Positions 44,530 to 56,461 of a stretch of DNA of 64,000 nucleotides are shown in pieces. The DNA is from Callorhinus ursinus. Lineage: Eukaryota; Chordata; Mammalia; Carnivora; Otariidae. The stretch covers positions 7,336,811 through 7,400,810 of the forward strand of contig NW_020312902.1 in NCBI RefSeq assembly GCF_003265705.1, given 5' to 3'. Under the pieces are notes generated by a model, which saw nothing but the letters and a program-made list of their open reading frames with translations, was not told the DNA's origin and ran no database searches. Within the stretch, counting starts at the first letter, position 1. Each line of letters begins with the position of its first letter. The position numbers and the translations under genes were made by a program.

Positions 44530-44727
44530 GGCGCCTGGGTGGCTCAGTTGGTTAGGCGACTGCCTTCGGCTCAGGTCATGATCCTGGAGTCCCGGGATCG
44601 AGTCCCACATCGGGCTCCCTGCTCAGCAGGGAGTCTGCTTCTCCCTCTGACCCTCTTCCCTCTCATGCTCTCTGTCTCCCATTCTCTCTCTCTCAAGTAA
44701 ATAAATAAAATCTTAAAAAAAAAAAAA
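44530..44727 (+). mobile_element. SINEC element, gacctctt subtype
   Basis: Forward SINE with gcgactgccttcggctcagg, atcctggagtcccgggatcg, agtctgcttctccctctgac and cctcttccctctcatgctc. It shares these diagnostic bases with 59379-59572. Target duplication agaatttgctaaggg at 44515-44529 and 44728-44742, identical over 15 bp. Confidence 0.97.
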
Positions 44728-44753
44728 AGAATTTGCTAAGGGCTGATTTTTTA

Positions 44754-44863
44754 TTTTTTTTTATTATGTTATGTTAGTCACCATACAGTACATCATTAGT
44801 TTTTGATGTAGTGTTCCCTGATTCATTGTTTGTGCATAACACCCCGTGCTCCATGCAGTACGT
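44754..44863 (-). mobile_element. Short L1 3' end insertion (110 bp), antisense
   Basis: Only the last 110 bp of a carnivore L1: poly-T, gttatgttagtcaccatac, acatcattagtttttgatg and gtgctccatgcagtacg. Target duplication taagggctgatttttta at 44737-44753 and 44864-44880, identical over 17 bp. It overlaps the downstream duplication of the adjacent SINE. Confidence 0.96.
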
Positions 44864-44880
44864 TAAGGGCTGATTTTTTA

Positions 44881-45129
44881 AAAATCGTTGTTCATCAACT
44901 ACTTTAAGTATATATAAGAGGCTATGCAAGGGAAAGAGAATTTCTTCGGGGAAAAAAAAGGAAGTGGAAAGAGTGTGCTTCCCCTGCCTCAAGCCCACCA
45001 CTTGTCCAGGGGAATATACTGTCAAGAGGAGGTTTAACTGCTCACCCCACCTGGAAGTTGTGCAGCCAGGGCCCCGGTGCTGCTAAGAGACTGGTGTCAA
45101 ATGTGGGGAGACACGCACGCCTCCTGCAA
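44881..45129. other. Unique noncoding stretch
   Basis: No gene or repeat recognised. Confidence 0.5.
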
Positions 45130-45400
45130 GTCTCCTTGGTGACGTCTTTCCTGACCACTCGACATTGCAGTTCCCTTTCAGTGATCCCCATCTTCCTTCC
45201 TTGCTTCATTTTCCTCCCTAGCATCAATCGTAGTCGAATTTATCAATAATGTATTAGTTCTTCAGTGAATTGTCTGCCTCACTACTCTCGAATGTAAATT
45301 CCATGAGGCTGGGGTCCTTGTTCTGTTCATTGCTATAATCTGAGTACCCAGACTAGTGCTTGGCAAGTGGTAGGAGCTCAATAAATTCTTGAAGTGAGTT
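45130..45400 (+). mobile_element. L2 3' end
   Basis: Forward L2: gtgacgtctttcctgaccac, gaatgtaaattccatgaggctgggg (in part), ctgagtacccagactagtgc, ttggcaagtggtaggagctc, aataaattcttgaag. Decayed. Confidence 0.8.
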
Positions 45401-46519
45401 CAATTGTGAGGGCCCACAGGGGTCCTTTTGAGTTTGGGGGAGGCAGGGTACCCAACTCTCTCAAGGGGACAAGCTGGCTTGAGAAGCAATCAGGACGGCA
45501 GTGGGGGGGGTTGCTGTTCCAACCCCAGGGCACACCAGGATAAGCGTGTGTGTCAAGAGTGTGCAGAAGGTGGCAACTGGCTCAGGTCATCACAGAAAGG
45601 GGCCCACCCAGAGGATAGCTTGAGAGGCAAGCATGTGTTCAGAGCAGAGCCCAAGGAAGAGTGGTCAGTGACCAGGAGAAAGGGTCAATGACCAACACCG
45701 GGAAATAGAACACAAAGTGCTGTCAGCAAGGAGGACTCTCTGAGCCAGCATTGGGCATCAGCCATAATCAGCAGGCCCCAAAGCCAGATTAAAACTGTAC
45801 CAATCAGATGAAATATCCCCTGCCCCTCCCTGTCCTCCTCCCTGCTCCAAGGCTGAAGAAAAGGGAGCCCGTTAATAACCAGGAAGGAAGGGTGGAAGAG
45901 AAGGCAAGGGCACAGTGAGAACACTGAGCTCACCACCACATCCCCCTGTAGGTTTCCAAGCTCGAGTCCAATGTGAGTTCAGGGCACGGGTTTTAAATCT
46001 ATTGAGAGAATAAAAGCTTGATATTAGAAAACACTGGACTTGTAAAAAGTCTCCCCCAATGAGACTCATTATAAGTGAAACTGACAAGAGAAAATGGAAA
46101 ATCCACTTGAGCTTTCACGTGAGGTTTAATTCTAAGTGGCAGGTTTAAAGGGCCATGATGAGGGAAAAAAATTTTCTCCCTATTTGCACCCTACTGAGTC
46201 AATAATTCCAATAAGCCTAGTGCATGTCAAATAAGTAAGTGTGTAAACTGTCCACATCCATAGTAGACCCTTGATACATATCTGTAGTTGGCAGTGATGC
46301 CATTCAGAAAACATCCCCAACTGGCTTCCAACCTCTGCCACATTTTCCTATTCAGTTTGCCTATTTCTATAGTGACTTGTCTCTTCCATGGAAATTTCTC
46401 TGACATCTCCATTAATTCCAGATCTTCCAAAGTAGAGACTATAATTCTCCCAGGTAAAGACTATAGATTTATCTTCTTTCACAGTCTCACGATTTCTAGT
46501 GATAATGATAATGTTTCAA
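45401..46519. other. Unique noncoding stretch
   Basis: Purine-rich and G-rich at 45430-45680 (ggcagtgggggggg near 45497). No recognised repeat or gene. Several short frames on both strands lack motifs. Confidence 0.5.
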
Positions 46520-46700
46520 GATAGCCAAAATTATTGAGAACTTACTAAAATACTAGACACCTTCTAAGCCCTTTGCACATAATATTTCATTTAATCCTCA
46601 CCATGACCCTGAGAGGTGATTATAGAGTATGAAAACGAGGCTTTTCAGAGTCTATAGAACATGCCTGAAATCACTCAGCTGGTGTCAGACATGATGTTGA
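46520..46700 (+). mobile_element. MIR
   Basis: Forward MIR: ttattgagaacttactaaaatac, gccctttgcacataatattt, aatcctcaccatgaccctgag (in part), gaaatcactcagctggtgtc. Confidence 0.85.
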
Positions 46701-48299
46701 ACACAAGACAAGCAAGCAACAGGAGCTAGTTGGGGCTGACCCACATCCTGATAGGGGAGTCACGCACACTGTGGGAACATACATTCGGCCTCTACTGCGG
46801 GCCTCATCCCAATATTCTTTTTTGTTGTGAAATAAGGAGGGTTAATGCAGCTCCTTTCACCTGTGTTCCTCTCACGGAAAGTATATTTTGTAATCTCGTC
46901 ACATGCTTGTAAGATGAAAACCAGCTTTCTCGGTTCAGCAGGTAAAATCAATGCATCACATAAAAAGCTTTGAGCCTCAATTACTGAATGCAATGGTCCA
47001 AACAGAAACTCTGGTTGTCCAGGCAAAAATATTAACAAGAATCGCTTTGTCTGTTTCTAATTAAGCATATCTCCAGATCCTCTGCCTTATTCATCCCACT
47101 CGGATTGAGTACATGATGAATCAGCAGGCAGGAGCCAGTTGCTTTTGTTTTGTCTTTAAACCGTCTGTGGTCTTATGTTCCCAAAGGCAGACCATGGCCC
47201 TGGGACTGATGGCCACCAGGTTGCTAACTCATAACTGAACAGATTGCGTGGTTTAGCTATGGGTAAACACAGGATTTGATAGAGGTCTGCATAGAGTTTG
47301 ATACAGGTCTATACATCTCAGATATTATGTTGTATATATCCGTCTTTCAAAATCCTCACCACTGCATCTTCCCAATTAGTGCTGTGTGAATTAATGAGGT
47401 GCTACTCAAGTGTGTAAACTCTCCCAGAGAATGAGAAAGTACTTCTGGAGAAATACTTCCATGGCTGTAACGAGGGTGGTAGAATTTTCTTGTTTAGAGT
47501 GCTGCATTCTACCTGGCCAATAAAAGGACTTCTGTTATGGTTTGGCCAGCTGTGGGTATATGGAATTTTTATTAACTCTGCATGTGTAAGTGATTTCCTG
47601 GAACACAGGTGCACTAATACATATAAAAGGCACATATTCAGGAAGAATATAAATAACAATTCAGATTTTTGTTTGCTTATTGTTTATGAATCTGCTTACA
47701 TGATTGGGGAGATGCTGGATCACAGTCCGATTTGAAAATGCCAGTGTGGGGGACTCTTGGTTTCCAAATCCTTCCTTTAGGCCAGGACCTGGAAATTAGA
47801 TTTAGTTTCATGAATTACGGCTGCTCATCCCTTCCTGCCTAAAATCAGAGTACTCATAAGGTGGCGGAAGAGGCCTGGCAATATATATCCATAGTTTTGG
47901 CTGTGAAATGGGGATGGGAAGGTGCAGCCTTCATTTCATCTTGGCTTTTGCACAGACTGCCATGGTGATTAAGAAGAGAAAACTGCTAATTCTCTGGAAA
48001 TAACCTCTGCTATGGTTCCTATCCCCCAGGCAATTGTGTTCAGAACACAAGTACATTTCAGGGAAAGCACATGAGAAGTTGTTCTCTGGATTTTGGGAAG
48101 CATCGTGTCCTAACCACTTGAAAAATTCCTTTTGATCTAGCTGTTCTGAATATTTCATGGTTGTATATATTTCATTAATTTACACTGCCTTTCTGGCATC
48201 GTTCTTAATGCATTCATGATATTTGTTCAGTTAGGTAACTCTTGGTTAATGATGTCAGCGGCAGACTCAAGGCAAGCTAGAGGGCCATGTTGGATTTGG
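46701..48299. other. Unique noncoding stretch, possible conserved noncoding
   Basis: About 1.6 kb with no recognised repeat, the longest repeat-free run in the middle of the window. 47040-47160 (cgctttgtctgtttctaattaagc and gagtacatgatgaatcagc) looks like undisturbed unique sequence. No coding evidence. Confidence 0.5.
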
Positions 48300-48480
48300 C
48301 TAATAAGGAGAGCTCCTGTTTGCTGAGCTCCGTGCTCCGTGAGGCCCAGAACGAGGCCCTTAGGTATGTTACATCTGTTTCCTGTCACAGCCAGGCCAAG
48401 GATGTGTGATTATCCACAATTTACTGAGCAAGAACAGTAACTCAAATTGTGCAAATTGCTTTAGCAAAGCCATCCGCTAG
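48300..48480 (+). mobile_element. MIR fragment
   Basis: Forward MIR-like: gttacatctgtttcctgtcac, gatgtgtgattatccacaattt and gcaagaacagtaactcaaatt. Divergent. Confidence 0.5.
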
Positions 48481-48489
48481 TGAACAGGT

Positions 48490-48690
48490 GGAGTTAGAGT
48501 TTCATTTGAGTCTCATCAGAGAATTATCACCTGTTAACCCCAGAAAGTTTTCTGAATCTCTGAGCTTCACTTTTTTCATATGTACAAAAGGGAAAATAAT
48601 ACCTATTTATTTTCCTGGGATGACATGGAAAGCAATTGAAGTAACTTATATGAGAAAATGCTTTGTAAACTGATGGCGCCATAGATATGC
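48490..48690 (-). mobile_element. MIR
   Basis: Antisense MIR: gagcttcacttttttcatatg, acaaaagggaaaataatacc, ggatgacatggaaagcaattgaag (in part) and aaaatgctttgtaaactg. Confidence 0.75.
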
Positions 48691-49682
48691 AAGGTATGAC
48701 TATAATGGAAGCATAAGAGGCACACACAGAATCCCCGGGCAGGGTAGATTCCAGAATCTTTATGAATGACCAGAACAAGTAGATCAACAGGGTAGCTAAA
48801 CATTATGCCACCTTCCACATAGAGTCTTGCCTATACTCTGACTTGAAACAAATGTTTTTCCTTGCTTCTCTGTCATACATAGCATAGGGATTAAAACTTT
48901 TAGGGTTAATGTTGCCAGTTATATTGGTGGCCTTCTGACTGATTTTCTCCACAGCTCACTCCTTCCACATTTATAGAGGTCTTTTAATATTCCACTTGTG
49001 CAAGTGGACCAATTCCTCCTTTAAGTTTTGTAACAAAAGATAAAATTAACTGAAAGTATTATCCATATCCACACTGCAGGTGAGGGACACTTGACCACCC
49101 CCCAGGTCCCCTCCCTCTCAGACTGTTATAAGCCACTGGTGATTTTGGGAATATTATCATTCAGAAGAGCACTGTTACTGCCCATCCCCCACTCCACTGG
49201 AATCCATAAAACATGAGCCGGCTGCATAATCTCCTGCTTAACTCTATCACTTCTCTAATCACATTTCTCTTTAACACATTCATCAGGACACTGAGCAGAG
49301 CTCCGGGTATTTCTTTGGCCTTTGATTTGCACATTAAACTTGCCAGTTTTTGAATTTTTGAAATAAATGATAATGGTGATGCTTGGGGAAGGATTGAGGC
49401 GGAGGAACCGGCAGGCTTCACAGGGACGCCTCTTGTTGGATTTCTGGGTCTGTTTGCTGCAGTCTGTCCCCCTTCAAACTTGCAACTGGTGGCCACAGGC
49501 ACTGTTGCTGAGAACCTAGTGTAGGCATGAGATGTGGTGTATTTGAGGACAGCTATTGCCTCCCGGGAGAAAGTGGGATTCATCACTCAACCACTTCTTC
49601 CCCCTAACAGTCCTGCTACCCCTAGTCTCTGTGACCTTCTGGTGTGGTCATGACATGGCTTCTCAAGAAAAAATAAATGTAA
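48691..49682. other. Unique noncoding stretch with a 141-codon open frame
   Basis: 49161-49586 on the minus strand is the longest open frame not overlapping a repeat that I recognise (141 codons). The translation is rich in Ser, Ala and basic residues, and I recognise no family. No splice sites or promoter support it. I record it as unexplained rather than as a gene. Confidence 0.4.
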
Positions 49683-49899
49683 GGCTCCCGGGTGGCTCAG
49701 TCAGTTAAGCCCCCGACTCTTGATTTCAGCTCAGGTCATGATCTCAGGGTCGTGAGATCAAGCCCCGCGTCAGGCTCCATGCTGGGCATGGGGCCTGCTT
49801 AAGATTCTCTTGCTCCCTTTCCCTCTGCCCACATTGCCCCCCCACACCCCACACACTTGTGCTCACTCTCTCGCTCTCTAAAAAAAAAAAAAAAAAAAA
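49683..49899 (+). mobile_element. SINEC element, older subfamily
   Basis: ggctcccgggtggctcagtc, gactcttgatttcagctcagg, atctcagggtcgtgagatc, gggcctgcttaagattctc and an A tail of about 19. The gactcttgatttcagc motif is the older subfamily signature. A target duplication is only faintly visible (aagaaa..taaatg on both sides). Confidence 0.93.
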
Positions 49900-50325
49900 G
49901 GCAACAAAGAAACTAAATGCATAATGAAAAGGAAGATGTAATTCTAATGTAGGAGAAATTTTAGAATTATTATGTTGGAAAAAATCATGCCAGTAAATTT
50001 GAAAATTAAGATGAGGTGGACAATTTCCTAAAAGGAATTAATTACCAACTAAGTAAAAAAAAATAGGGAATCCAAGTAGACCTATAAATATTAATAAAAT
50101 TTATATGCAGGGTGACTCCAAAGCTCATCTCCAGTATTTATATGCAGTACCTTATTCAAAGAGCTTGGGCACAAAAAATTTACAGTGTGATCTCTATTTC
50201 CTAAGGAACTAACATTCCAAGAGACAGAGTAGATGATATACACATCCCAACATGAAAGATGCAACATTACCTGGAAGAGTCTCCATGTCAACCTGGGAGT
50301 AACTCTCAGCATCAATAGTAACTAT
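49900..50325. other. Unique noncoding stretch
   Basis: No gene or named repeat. Confidence 0.5.
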
Positions 50326-50387
50326 AGCAGTAATGAGCATTACCATCATAGTAGGCAGCAGTAATGAGCATTAAGATCATAGTAGGT
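50326..50387 (+). repeat. 31-bp tandem duplication
   Basis: agcagtaatgagcatta, two or three varied bases, then atcatagtagg, occurs at 50326-50356 and again at 50357-50387, with three differences. It lies at the start of the MIR that follows. Confidence 0.9.
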
Positions 50388-50590
50388 ATCAATTATTGGG
50401 CATTTTACCATGATTTGTGTACTTGGTACACATTTTCTTATTTCATTTCACATCAAGCCCATGAAAAAGGTAATATTATTCCTATTTTGTAGATGAAGAA
50501 CTGATGCTAAAGGAGATGAAGGCATTTGCCCAAAGTCATCTTGCTAATGATTGGAGGGTCTGGATCTGGACCCAGGCCTAAACCCAACTT
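50388..50590 (+). mobile_element. MIR
   Basis: Forward MIR: ggtaatattattcctattttgtagatg (in part), aagaactgatgctaaaggag, catttgcccaaagtcatc, tctggatctggacccaggcc. Confidence 0.85.
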
Positions 50591-50618
50591 GGAATTTTAG
50601 GCTGGGTGATCTGATTTA

Positions 50619-50828
50619 TTTATTTATTTATTTTTAAGACTTTATTTATTTATTTGACACAGAGCGAGAGAGACAGTGAGAGAGGGAACACAAGCAGGGG
50701 GAGTGGGAGAGGGAGAAGCAGGCTTCCTGCCGAGCAGGGAGCCCGATGCGGGGCTCAGTCCCAGGACCCTGGGATCATGACCTGAGCCGAAGGCAGACAC
50801 TTAATGACTGAGCCACCCAGGCGCCCCA
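50619..50828 (-). mobile_element. SINEC element
   Basis: Young-looking reverse SINE: atttatttatttgacac, cacaagcagggggagtggg, gcttcctgccgagcaggg, gactgagccacccaggcgcc. Target duplication ggtgatctgattta at 50605-50618 and 50829-50842, identical over 14 bp. Confidence 0.97.
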
Positions 50829-50842
50829 GGTGATCTGATTTA

Positions 50843-51285
50843 GAGGCAATGTTCTCTTCAAGACACAAGGAAGCAGAGCAGGACACACCACACAAAATTT
50901 TTGATTTGGGATAGCTGAGAGGAAATGCATTTAATCAGGTTTTGTGACTGAGAAATTTTCTGTTAATTTCACTGAGGATTGTTATATATCATATTCCTGT
51001 TACAACTGGGATATAATTTCATTTAAATATGATTCAATGACCTTTTGCACAGGACACTGAGTAAAATTATGCTTTCTCCTCTACCTCCAGTGTCAATTAA
51101 TATAGACTTTATTGCTTTCCTCTGTGTTTTTGTCACCAGGCTTTTACAATACCTCATCACCTGGATTACACAATCCTAAAGGCTTGTGATGGCACCTATC
51201 TGATTTGACTGAATAATATTTATTTCACTATTGCTGTGTGTCCCAGAAATACAGGAGCTGTAAATAATCCCATCACTGCTTCCCC
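50843..51285. other. Unique noncoding stretch
   Basis: No gene or named repeat. Confidence 0.5.
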
Positions 51286-51289
51286 AGTG

Positions 51290-51345
51290 CCTGCCAGCAA
51301 GTCCAACACATAATAGCTGCACAGTAAATGTGGGATGAATGCATG
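51290..51345 (+). mobile_element. L2/MIR-type 3' fragment
   Basis: gtgcctgccagcaagtccaac, acataatagctgcacagtaaatg and gggatgaatgcatg resemble an L2 terminus. Confidence 0.55.
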
Positions 51346-51679
51346 CAATGCTTGGCATGACGCTGAGTTCAACAGTTATATGTCTTCTCATACCTGAAAG
51401 AGACTGAAGTCCCAAACACAAGGAAGGACATGATTTTTCCCCAAGAGGGCTGTTCATCTGTTCTGTCTCTATCACGTACTTTGACTTCTCCAAAGATAGA
51501 GCCATCTAAGAGAGTACAGAAGTCCCAGCATTGTGACTGAGGAGTGGAGAACTTTGTTAGTGGAGAGGGGGGATTTCTGATAGGAAATGAGTTTCAGTGT
51601 TGCCCACAACATGAAGACAAAAGAGAGTAAAGAGAAAGTGTTGGCTGTTTTCAGCATTTTGCGGTGTGTTTTATGGTTT
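51346..51679. other. Unique noncoding stretch
   Basis: No gene or named repeat. A 109-codon minus frame spans 51176-51505 with no recognised motif. Confidence 0.5.
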
Positions 51680-51770
51680 TGCATCCCACTAGATTGTAGA
51701 CTCCTTAATGATAGGATCATGCAGCTAGTACAAAACCCTACCTTAAGGATGTACTAAATAAATGTTTGTT
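51680..51770 (+). mobile_element. L2 3' fragment
   Basis: ctagattgtagactccttaatgatagg (in part) and gtactaaataaatgtttgttcaag match the L2 end. Confidence 0.65.
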
Positions 51771-53505
51771 CAAGTGGCGTAAGAACATCCACCCGACATT
51801 TCCTGACCACCCACTCTGGACTGGTCTCTCTGCCATGGTCACTGCCACTGGGGAGGTCATTGCTCAGTTAAGGAGTTAATTGGTTACTGGATATGAGAAT
51901 CAATTACAAGTATTGAAAGACAGAAGTTTTAGATTTGAACCAAGTGTTTTTAAATCAAAGATGGTAAAGAAGTTTTGGCAGATAGGCCAAATAAGGACTT
52001 CAAAATTACATACTTCCTGCATTCTGGAATGAAAATCTACCACATTGAGTCTTCTGCCCTCCTTCCCTTCTCTTGCATGATTGTCTTCTTCCTTTGTCCC
52101 TCCAGGGCACTGTGGAAACTAATGGGTTCTTAAACACTTTGTGAGATTCTTAGAAAAAGAATCCCAGCATTTTTAAATGCATTTTTTCATTCAAAGAGCA
52201 TGACAAAATTGTAAATGAACCTGTACAAACATCAAAATGAGATGCAAAAACAAAATAGGAAAAAGGGGGAAGGCAGAGTAAACAAAGAGTTAGAAACCAT
52301 GTCTCTAGTAGAATGGCCCCTTCTTTTAAAACAAAACTGGATAGAAGTGGTAAGTATGGAAGACCACTGTTTGATGGTCCTGAGTTACCTACTAGACTAA
52401 GTAAGTTGTTGAACTTCTTTTTCATTCTGTAAAGTGATTTTCCTCCCCAGACTCTTCTTCTCCCTTTCTGACACACACAAGCACATGACCCTAACTCAGG
52501 TCAGATGAAGTCTGTATGTAGTATGCTACAAAGATGGTATGCATGGCCATGAGATAGAGAAATTGAAAACAATACTCAGTGATAAAATATGAAATGTAAG
52601 TTTTCAGAATTTCACTAAATGTGTATGTTTACCAATATTAAAATACCTAGCTTTTCCTAGCTTTCCTTGACTTTTTCTATTTTTGGTATCCCTGCTTTCC
52701 TGGTGCCCTAAGCCTGTGTTCCATTTGCCTGTCAGGTATCCTTCCACTGTTTTCTGTGTTCTCCACCAGGCTTCCCTGCTTTACTTATAAGCCCATCCAT
52801 GTACATCAACTCCTTTCCTTTATTTATTGATCTCATCTCATCTTATCTTCCTTATCCCACATTTTGTTTCCCTCTATTTCAAAAAAACAGATGAACTTGG
52901 TGCTGTCTGAGTTGGGTTATTGCCAGATTTGAAAGATTTGCTTTGTACCCTCGACCTACAAGTTTTCTAGAATACAAAGATAAATCTCCCTCTTTCAGTC
53001 AGCGTTTTAATCCTTGGTGAATCCTTGGAGCCCATGCAGAATCAATTTCCATTGAGTTCATGTGCCTATTTGTGACTGAAATAGATATGGCTGTAGATAA
53101 ACACCTTTTAATGAAGTTCATGCCGTTAGGGATAAACTGTGGGCCAAGACTGGTTTTACACTAGAAAATTTTAAAATGTCGAAAAATCCCAGTCCTGTCC
53201 CAGTTTCAGCTGGATAGGGGTTGACAGAAAAGTCTAATGCAACCAGAGGGAGGTTCTGGCTAGTTGGAGAAATGGCACTTCTTCTACCCCATCCCCAATG
53301 CCTACAAGAGCATTGCTTCAGGCTTAGGAGGCAGCTTTACAGAAATGAAGTGAACTCTTTGTCCACTTTTTCCAACCAGTTTTGTTTTCAAAGAAGTGGC
53401 CCTTCCACTGAACCCATGGTTTCTAACTCTGTGTATTCTGCCTTGCATCCTGGCTCTTTGCAGAAAATCTCTGCCTCTTCTTGCTTTAGAACAAGATTCA
53501 AAAGA
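51771..53505. other. Unique noncoding stretch
   Basis: About 1.7 kb with no gene. Small regions may be decayed MIR (near 52395-52440, gttgttgaacttctttttcattctg). No repeat is firm. Confidence 0.5.
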
Positions 53506-53509
53506 AATC

Positions 53510-53610
53510 TAAAATCATCTAATGTTTCTATCATGCTTTCCTGTTTATTAAGTTGTTTACATATATTATTTGATTCTTGTGATGATTATGAGTCACTTTG
53601 GTATAACCTG
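53510..53610 (+). mobile_element. MIR fragment
   Basis: ttacatatattatttgattcttgtgatgattatg resembles the tttaatcctcacaac core. It accounts for the end of the 139-codon frame 53221-53640, which I treat as chance. Confidence 0.45.
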
Positions 53611-56234
53611 ATACCTTGGTACTTTCTCATAAATCTTTAGTGTTTTGCCAGCTCCCACTTATTTCCTCCAGTTCATCAGGAACTCAGTTTCAAAGGGACC
53701 TTGTAAAATAGGTGTAGCACTAATGCTTTAGGGAACCTTACTGTAGAGAGCTCTTGCTGGCAGGTTCTAGTTAGCATCTAGTGTTTATTTTTTTCACTAT
53801 ACTTGTTATCTTGACTTTGGTTCCCTCCAAAGCATTTCCTGAGACTAGGTTTCGGGTGTAAGCAGTGTATTAGAGAGGTGAGCAGGCAGCATTGGAAGGG
53901 AAGGGGGAAGTGAGTCGGAGAAGAGAATAAAACCAAGAGGAGCCATGATAATGAGCAGTCACCACTGTTGGTAACGGGACTCGGTCCTACTCCTCTGGAA
54001 GACTGTAGAAGACATTCAGGCCTGACCCACTCAGGGATAAGGAGCCTCAGATATTTGTCCTCTCAGCATTCTGTCCCTTGTCAGTTGTGAATGGCTCCTG
54101 AGAACTTTAACTGCCTTTCTGACCTTCTCTGGGGGGCAAGGGGGAAGCTTTTAAGCAAAGTGACCTAATGCTTGAGAAGGGAAGCCATCACTCTGTCTGG
54201 GAACTGTCCATCCACACTGCAATTGACATTTGGGGTGGACCAGGCACTGGATTTTAGCATTGCCACTTAGTTTCTTGAGAATCTCTGCTAACTTCTAAGC
54301 ATCTCCCTATAAAAAAGAGAAAAATCTATGATGTAGCTTCATATTGCTTGCCTTTTAAAAATATACTTGATTTTTCCAGTTGGCATTCTCTTTGTAGCCA
54401 GCTTCCAACTCATTCCAAACTTCTCTGTGTGTGTGTGTGTCTCTCTCTCTCTCATCAGAGCTCTAGAGTTGTATCGCCATAGAATTTTAATTCTAAAAAG
54501 GACTTTCCAGTTTTATTTTTTTTTAATTAGCAGATGCAACTAACCTAAAGTTTTACAACTTGTCCTTTGTCACAGAAATCCCCCTTACAAAGGGAAATTA
54601 GCTTAAAATTCAAAACACATATGAATAGAGTATAGTCCATTTTTGAAACAGAACTGTAAAGTGACTGCATTGTGTGGGTTACAGATCCTATTGTCTGCCT
54701 TGCTCTGGGCATTGATATGTGTCTTTCAAGGCATTTCTCTGATCAGAAGTAAAGGGAAAGGGGAAAAGTGGGCAGGAAAATACATTCCCAGTGCCTCTAA
54801 CATCAGGAGATTCCTGGGGATTTCTTCACGCTGAGACAAGGAATGAGAGGTCCAGTATTACTTGGTGATATATTGGGCATGATTGTCAGAGTTTATGATT
54901 TAGAAGAAAGGAGAGCTACAATCTGTTCTTCAAGGCTACCCGGTTGATTTTTTTGCTTAGCCTGCACTCGAGCTGAGTCAGGAGGGTGAGGAAAGCACAC
55001 ATCCTTGCAAAGTCAGATGCCCCAATTGGCTTGCTTTATCTCTCAAAGAAGGAAAGGGGTGATTTAAATAGTGGATTTTCTTGTCTTATACATGTTCCTC
55101 TATCCTCAGTGGTTTTAGATCCTGAGAGGATTGCTACAAAATGCAGTCTTTTTAGATCTGAAGTTCAGCTTTGTCTCATTTAAGAAGCCAAGGAATCAGT
55201 TAATAGGTGAAATCAGTAAAAAGGGAGGTGCTTGCAGCTCTCAGGTTTAAAGGAACTGGGGGACAAGACACCCAACACGTTTTCAGGAGGAAAGGGGGAG
55301 TTCATTCTGTGTACACTGAAAAACAGAAATACTTTTGTTTCCTTGCTATAGAAATTGGATTCATGTTCCTTTAGAGAAATGACAAATTATTTTTCACATT
55401 TTCCTTTCTGAATTACCAAATATAGCTATGTGAGCACAGCCCCTGAATCACTTGGTGACTAGGAGTTGCCATTAGGATGAGAAGTAAAATTTTAAAGACT
55501 CACTGAATTTTCTGTCTTAAATCTAACTTGGTGCTTCTTTTTGTAAATTATGTGTAGTATATTGATAGTAATAACAGGTTACACTTGTATTACCAAGCGA
55601 TGATAGATGATAGAGAGATAAGTAGATAGGCAGACACTTAATTCCCACAAAAGCCAATGGGATACTATTTTGTTTCCAAGGTATTGATAAACAAAACAAA
55701 AACAAAACAAAACACTGAGACTTGGAGGAATTAAGTATTTGAGTGAGGCCACATGGGAATTTGGTGAGTAGCTGGGAGGGAAAGCAAGTATCCTCCCATC
55801 AGCGTCTGTCTCTTCCCCATCCCACCAAACTGCCCTTCGTCTGTTAGAAAACTGTAAAGGCAGCGCACGAGGCTCTATTATGTGTCATCAATGTTTATAA
55901 TCTGCCTATTATCTAGTCAGAACAGAAATTCTCCACATTTATAAATTAGTAAAGCAAGAATAAAAATGGCCAAGGTTTGAGTATGCTTACCAATTCCAGT
56001 TGAGCAGTGGTGGCTGCCTGGAGGTCTGGTGGAAAACCGCCTCTGGATCTTTCAAGCAGGAACACAGCAGCCAAACCTGTCAGGACCCCTCCCCTCATCC
56101 TCCTAGCCCTGAGTGGCTCAGTGCTCATAGACTGCCAACTGCAAACTCCTTGCTTAGGGACTTTCTATGGCCTCTAAAGCTTGGCAGGTAGTGTGGGCCA
56201 GGCAGGCAGGGCAGGCAGAAAGTGTCTGGTCCCT
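53611..56234. other. Long noncoding stretch
   Basis: About 2.6 kb without a gene. Holds a (TG)n(TC)n tract at 54425-54453 and (AAAAC)n near 55688-55711. 53830-54250 reads like a possible decayed repeat but I cannot name it. A GATA-like run lies at 55600-55630. Confidence 0.5.
54425..54453 (+). repeat. Compound (TG)n(TC)n microsatellite
   Basis: About eight TG units followed by about seven TC units. Confidence 0.95.
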
Positions 56235-56251
56235 AATACCCCTGGAAACAG

Positions 56252-56444
56252 GGATGCCTCGTGGCTCAGTCAGCTAAGGGTTTGACTTCGGCTTAGGTCA
56301 TGATCTCAGGGTCCTGGGATGGGTTCCCTGCTCAGTGGGGAATCTGCTTGTCCTTCTTCCTCTGCCCCTCCCCCCTGCCCATGCTTGCTCTCTCTCTTTC
56401 TCTCTCTCTCTCTCTCAAACAAATAAATAAAAACTTAAAAAAAA
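56252..56444 (+). mobile_element. SINEC element, older subfamily, partly deleted
   Basis: Forward SINE: gatgcctcgtggctcagtc, gacttcggcttaggtcatg, a short B-box area gggatgggttccctgctc (the gatcgagccccgcatcg portion is missing), then a CT tract at 56387-56416. Target duplication aatacccctggaaacag at 56235-56251 and 56445-56461, identical over 17 bp. Confidence 0.95.
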
Positions 56445-56461
56445 AATACCCCTGGAAACAG

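Noticed and set aside
49683..49899. Perfect target duplication for this SINE
   Set aside because: The best flank match (aagaaa..taaatg) is broken and low in complexity; I do not claim it.
53221..53640. 139-codon plus frame
   Set aside because: The C-terminal third overlaps a MIR-like segment; there is no motif, no splice context and no start context of note.
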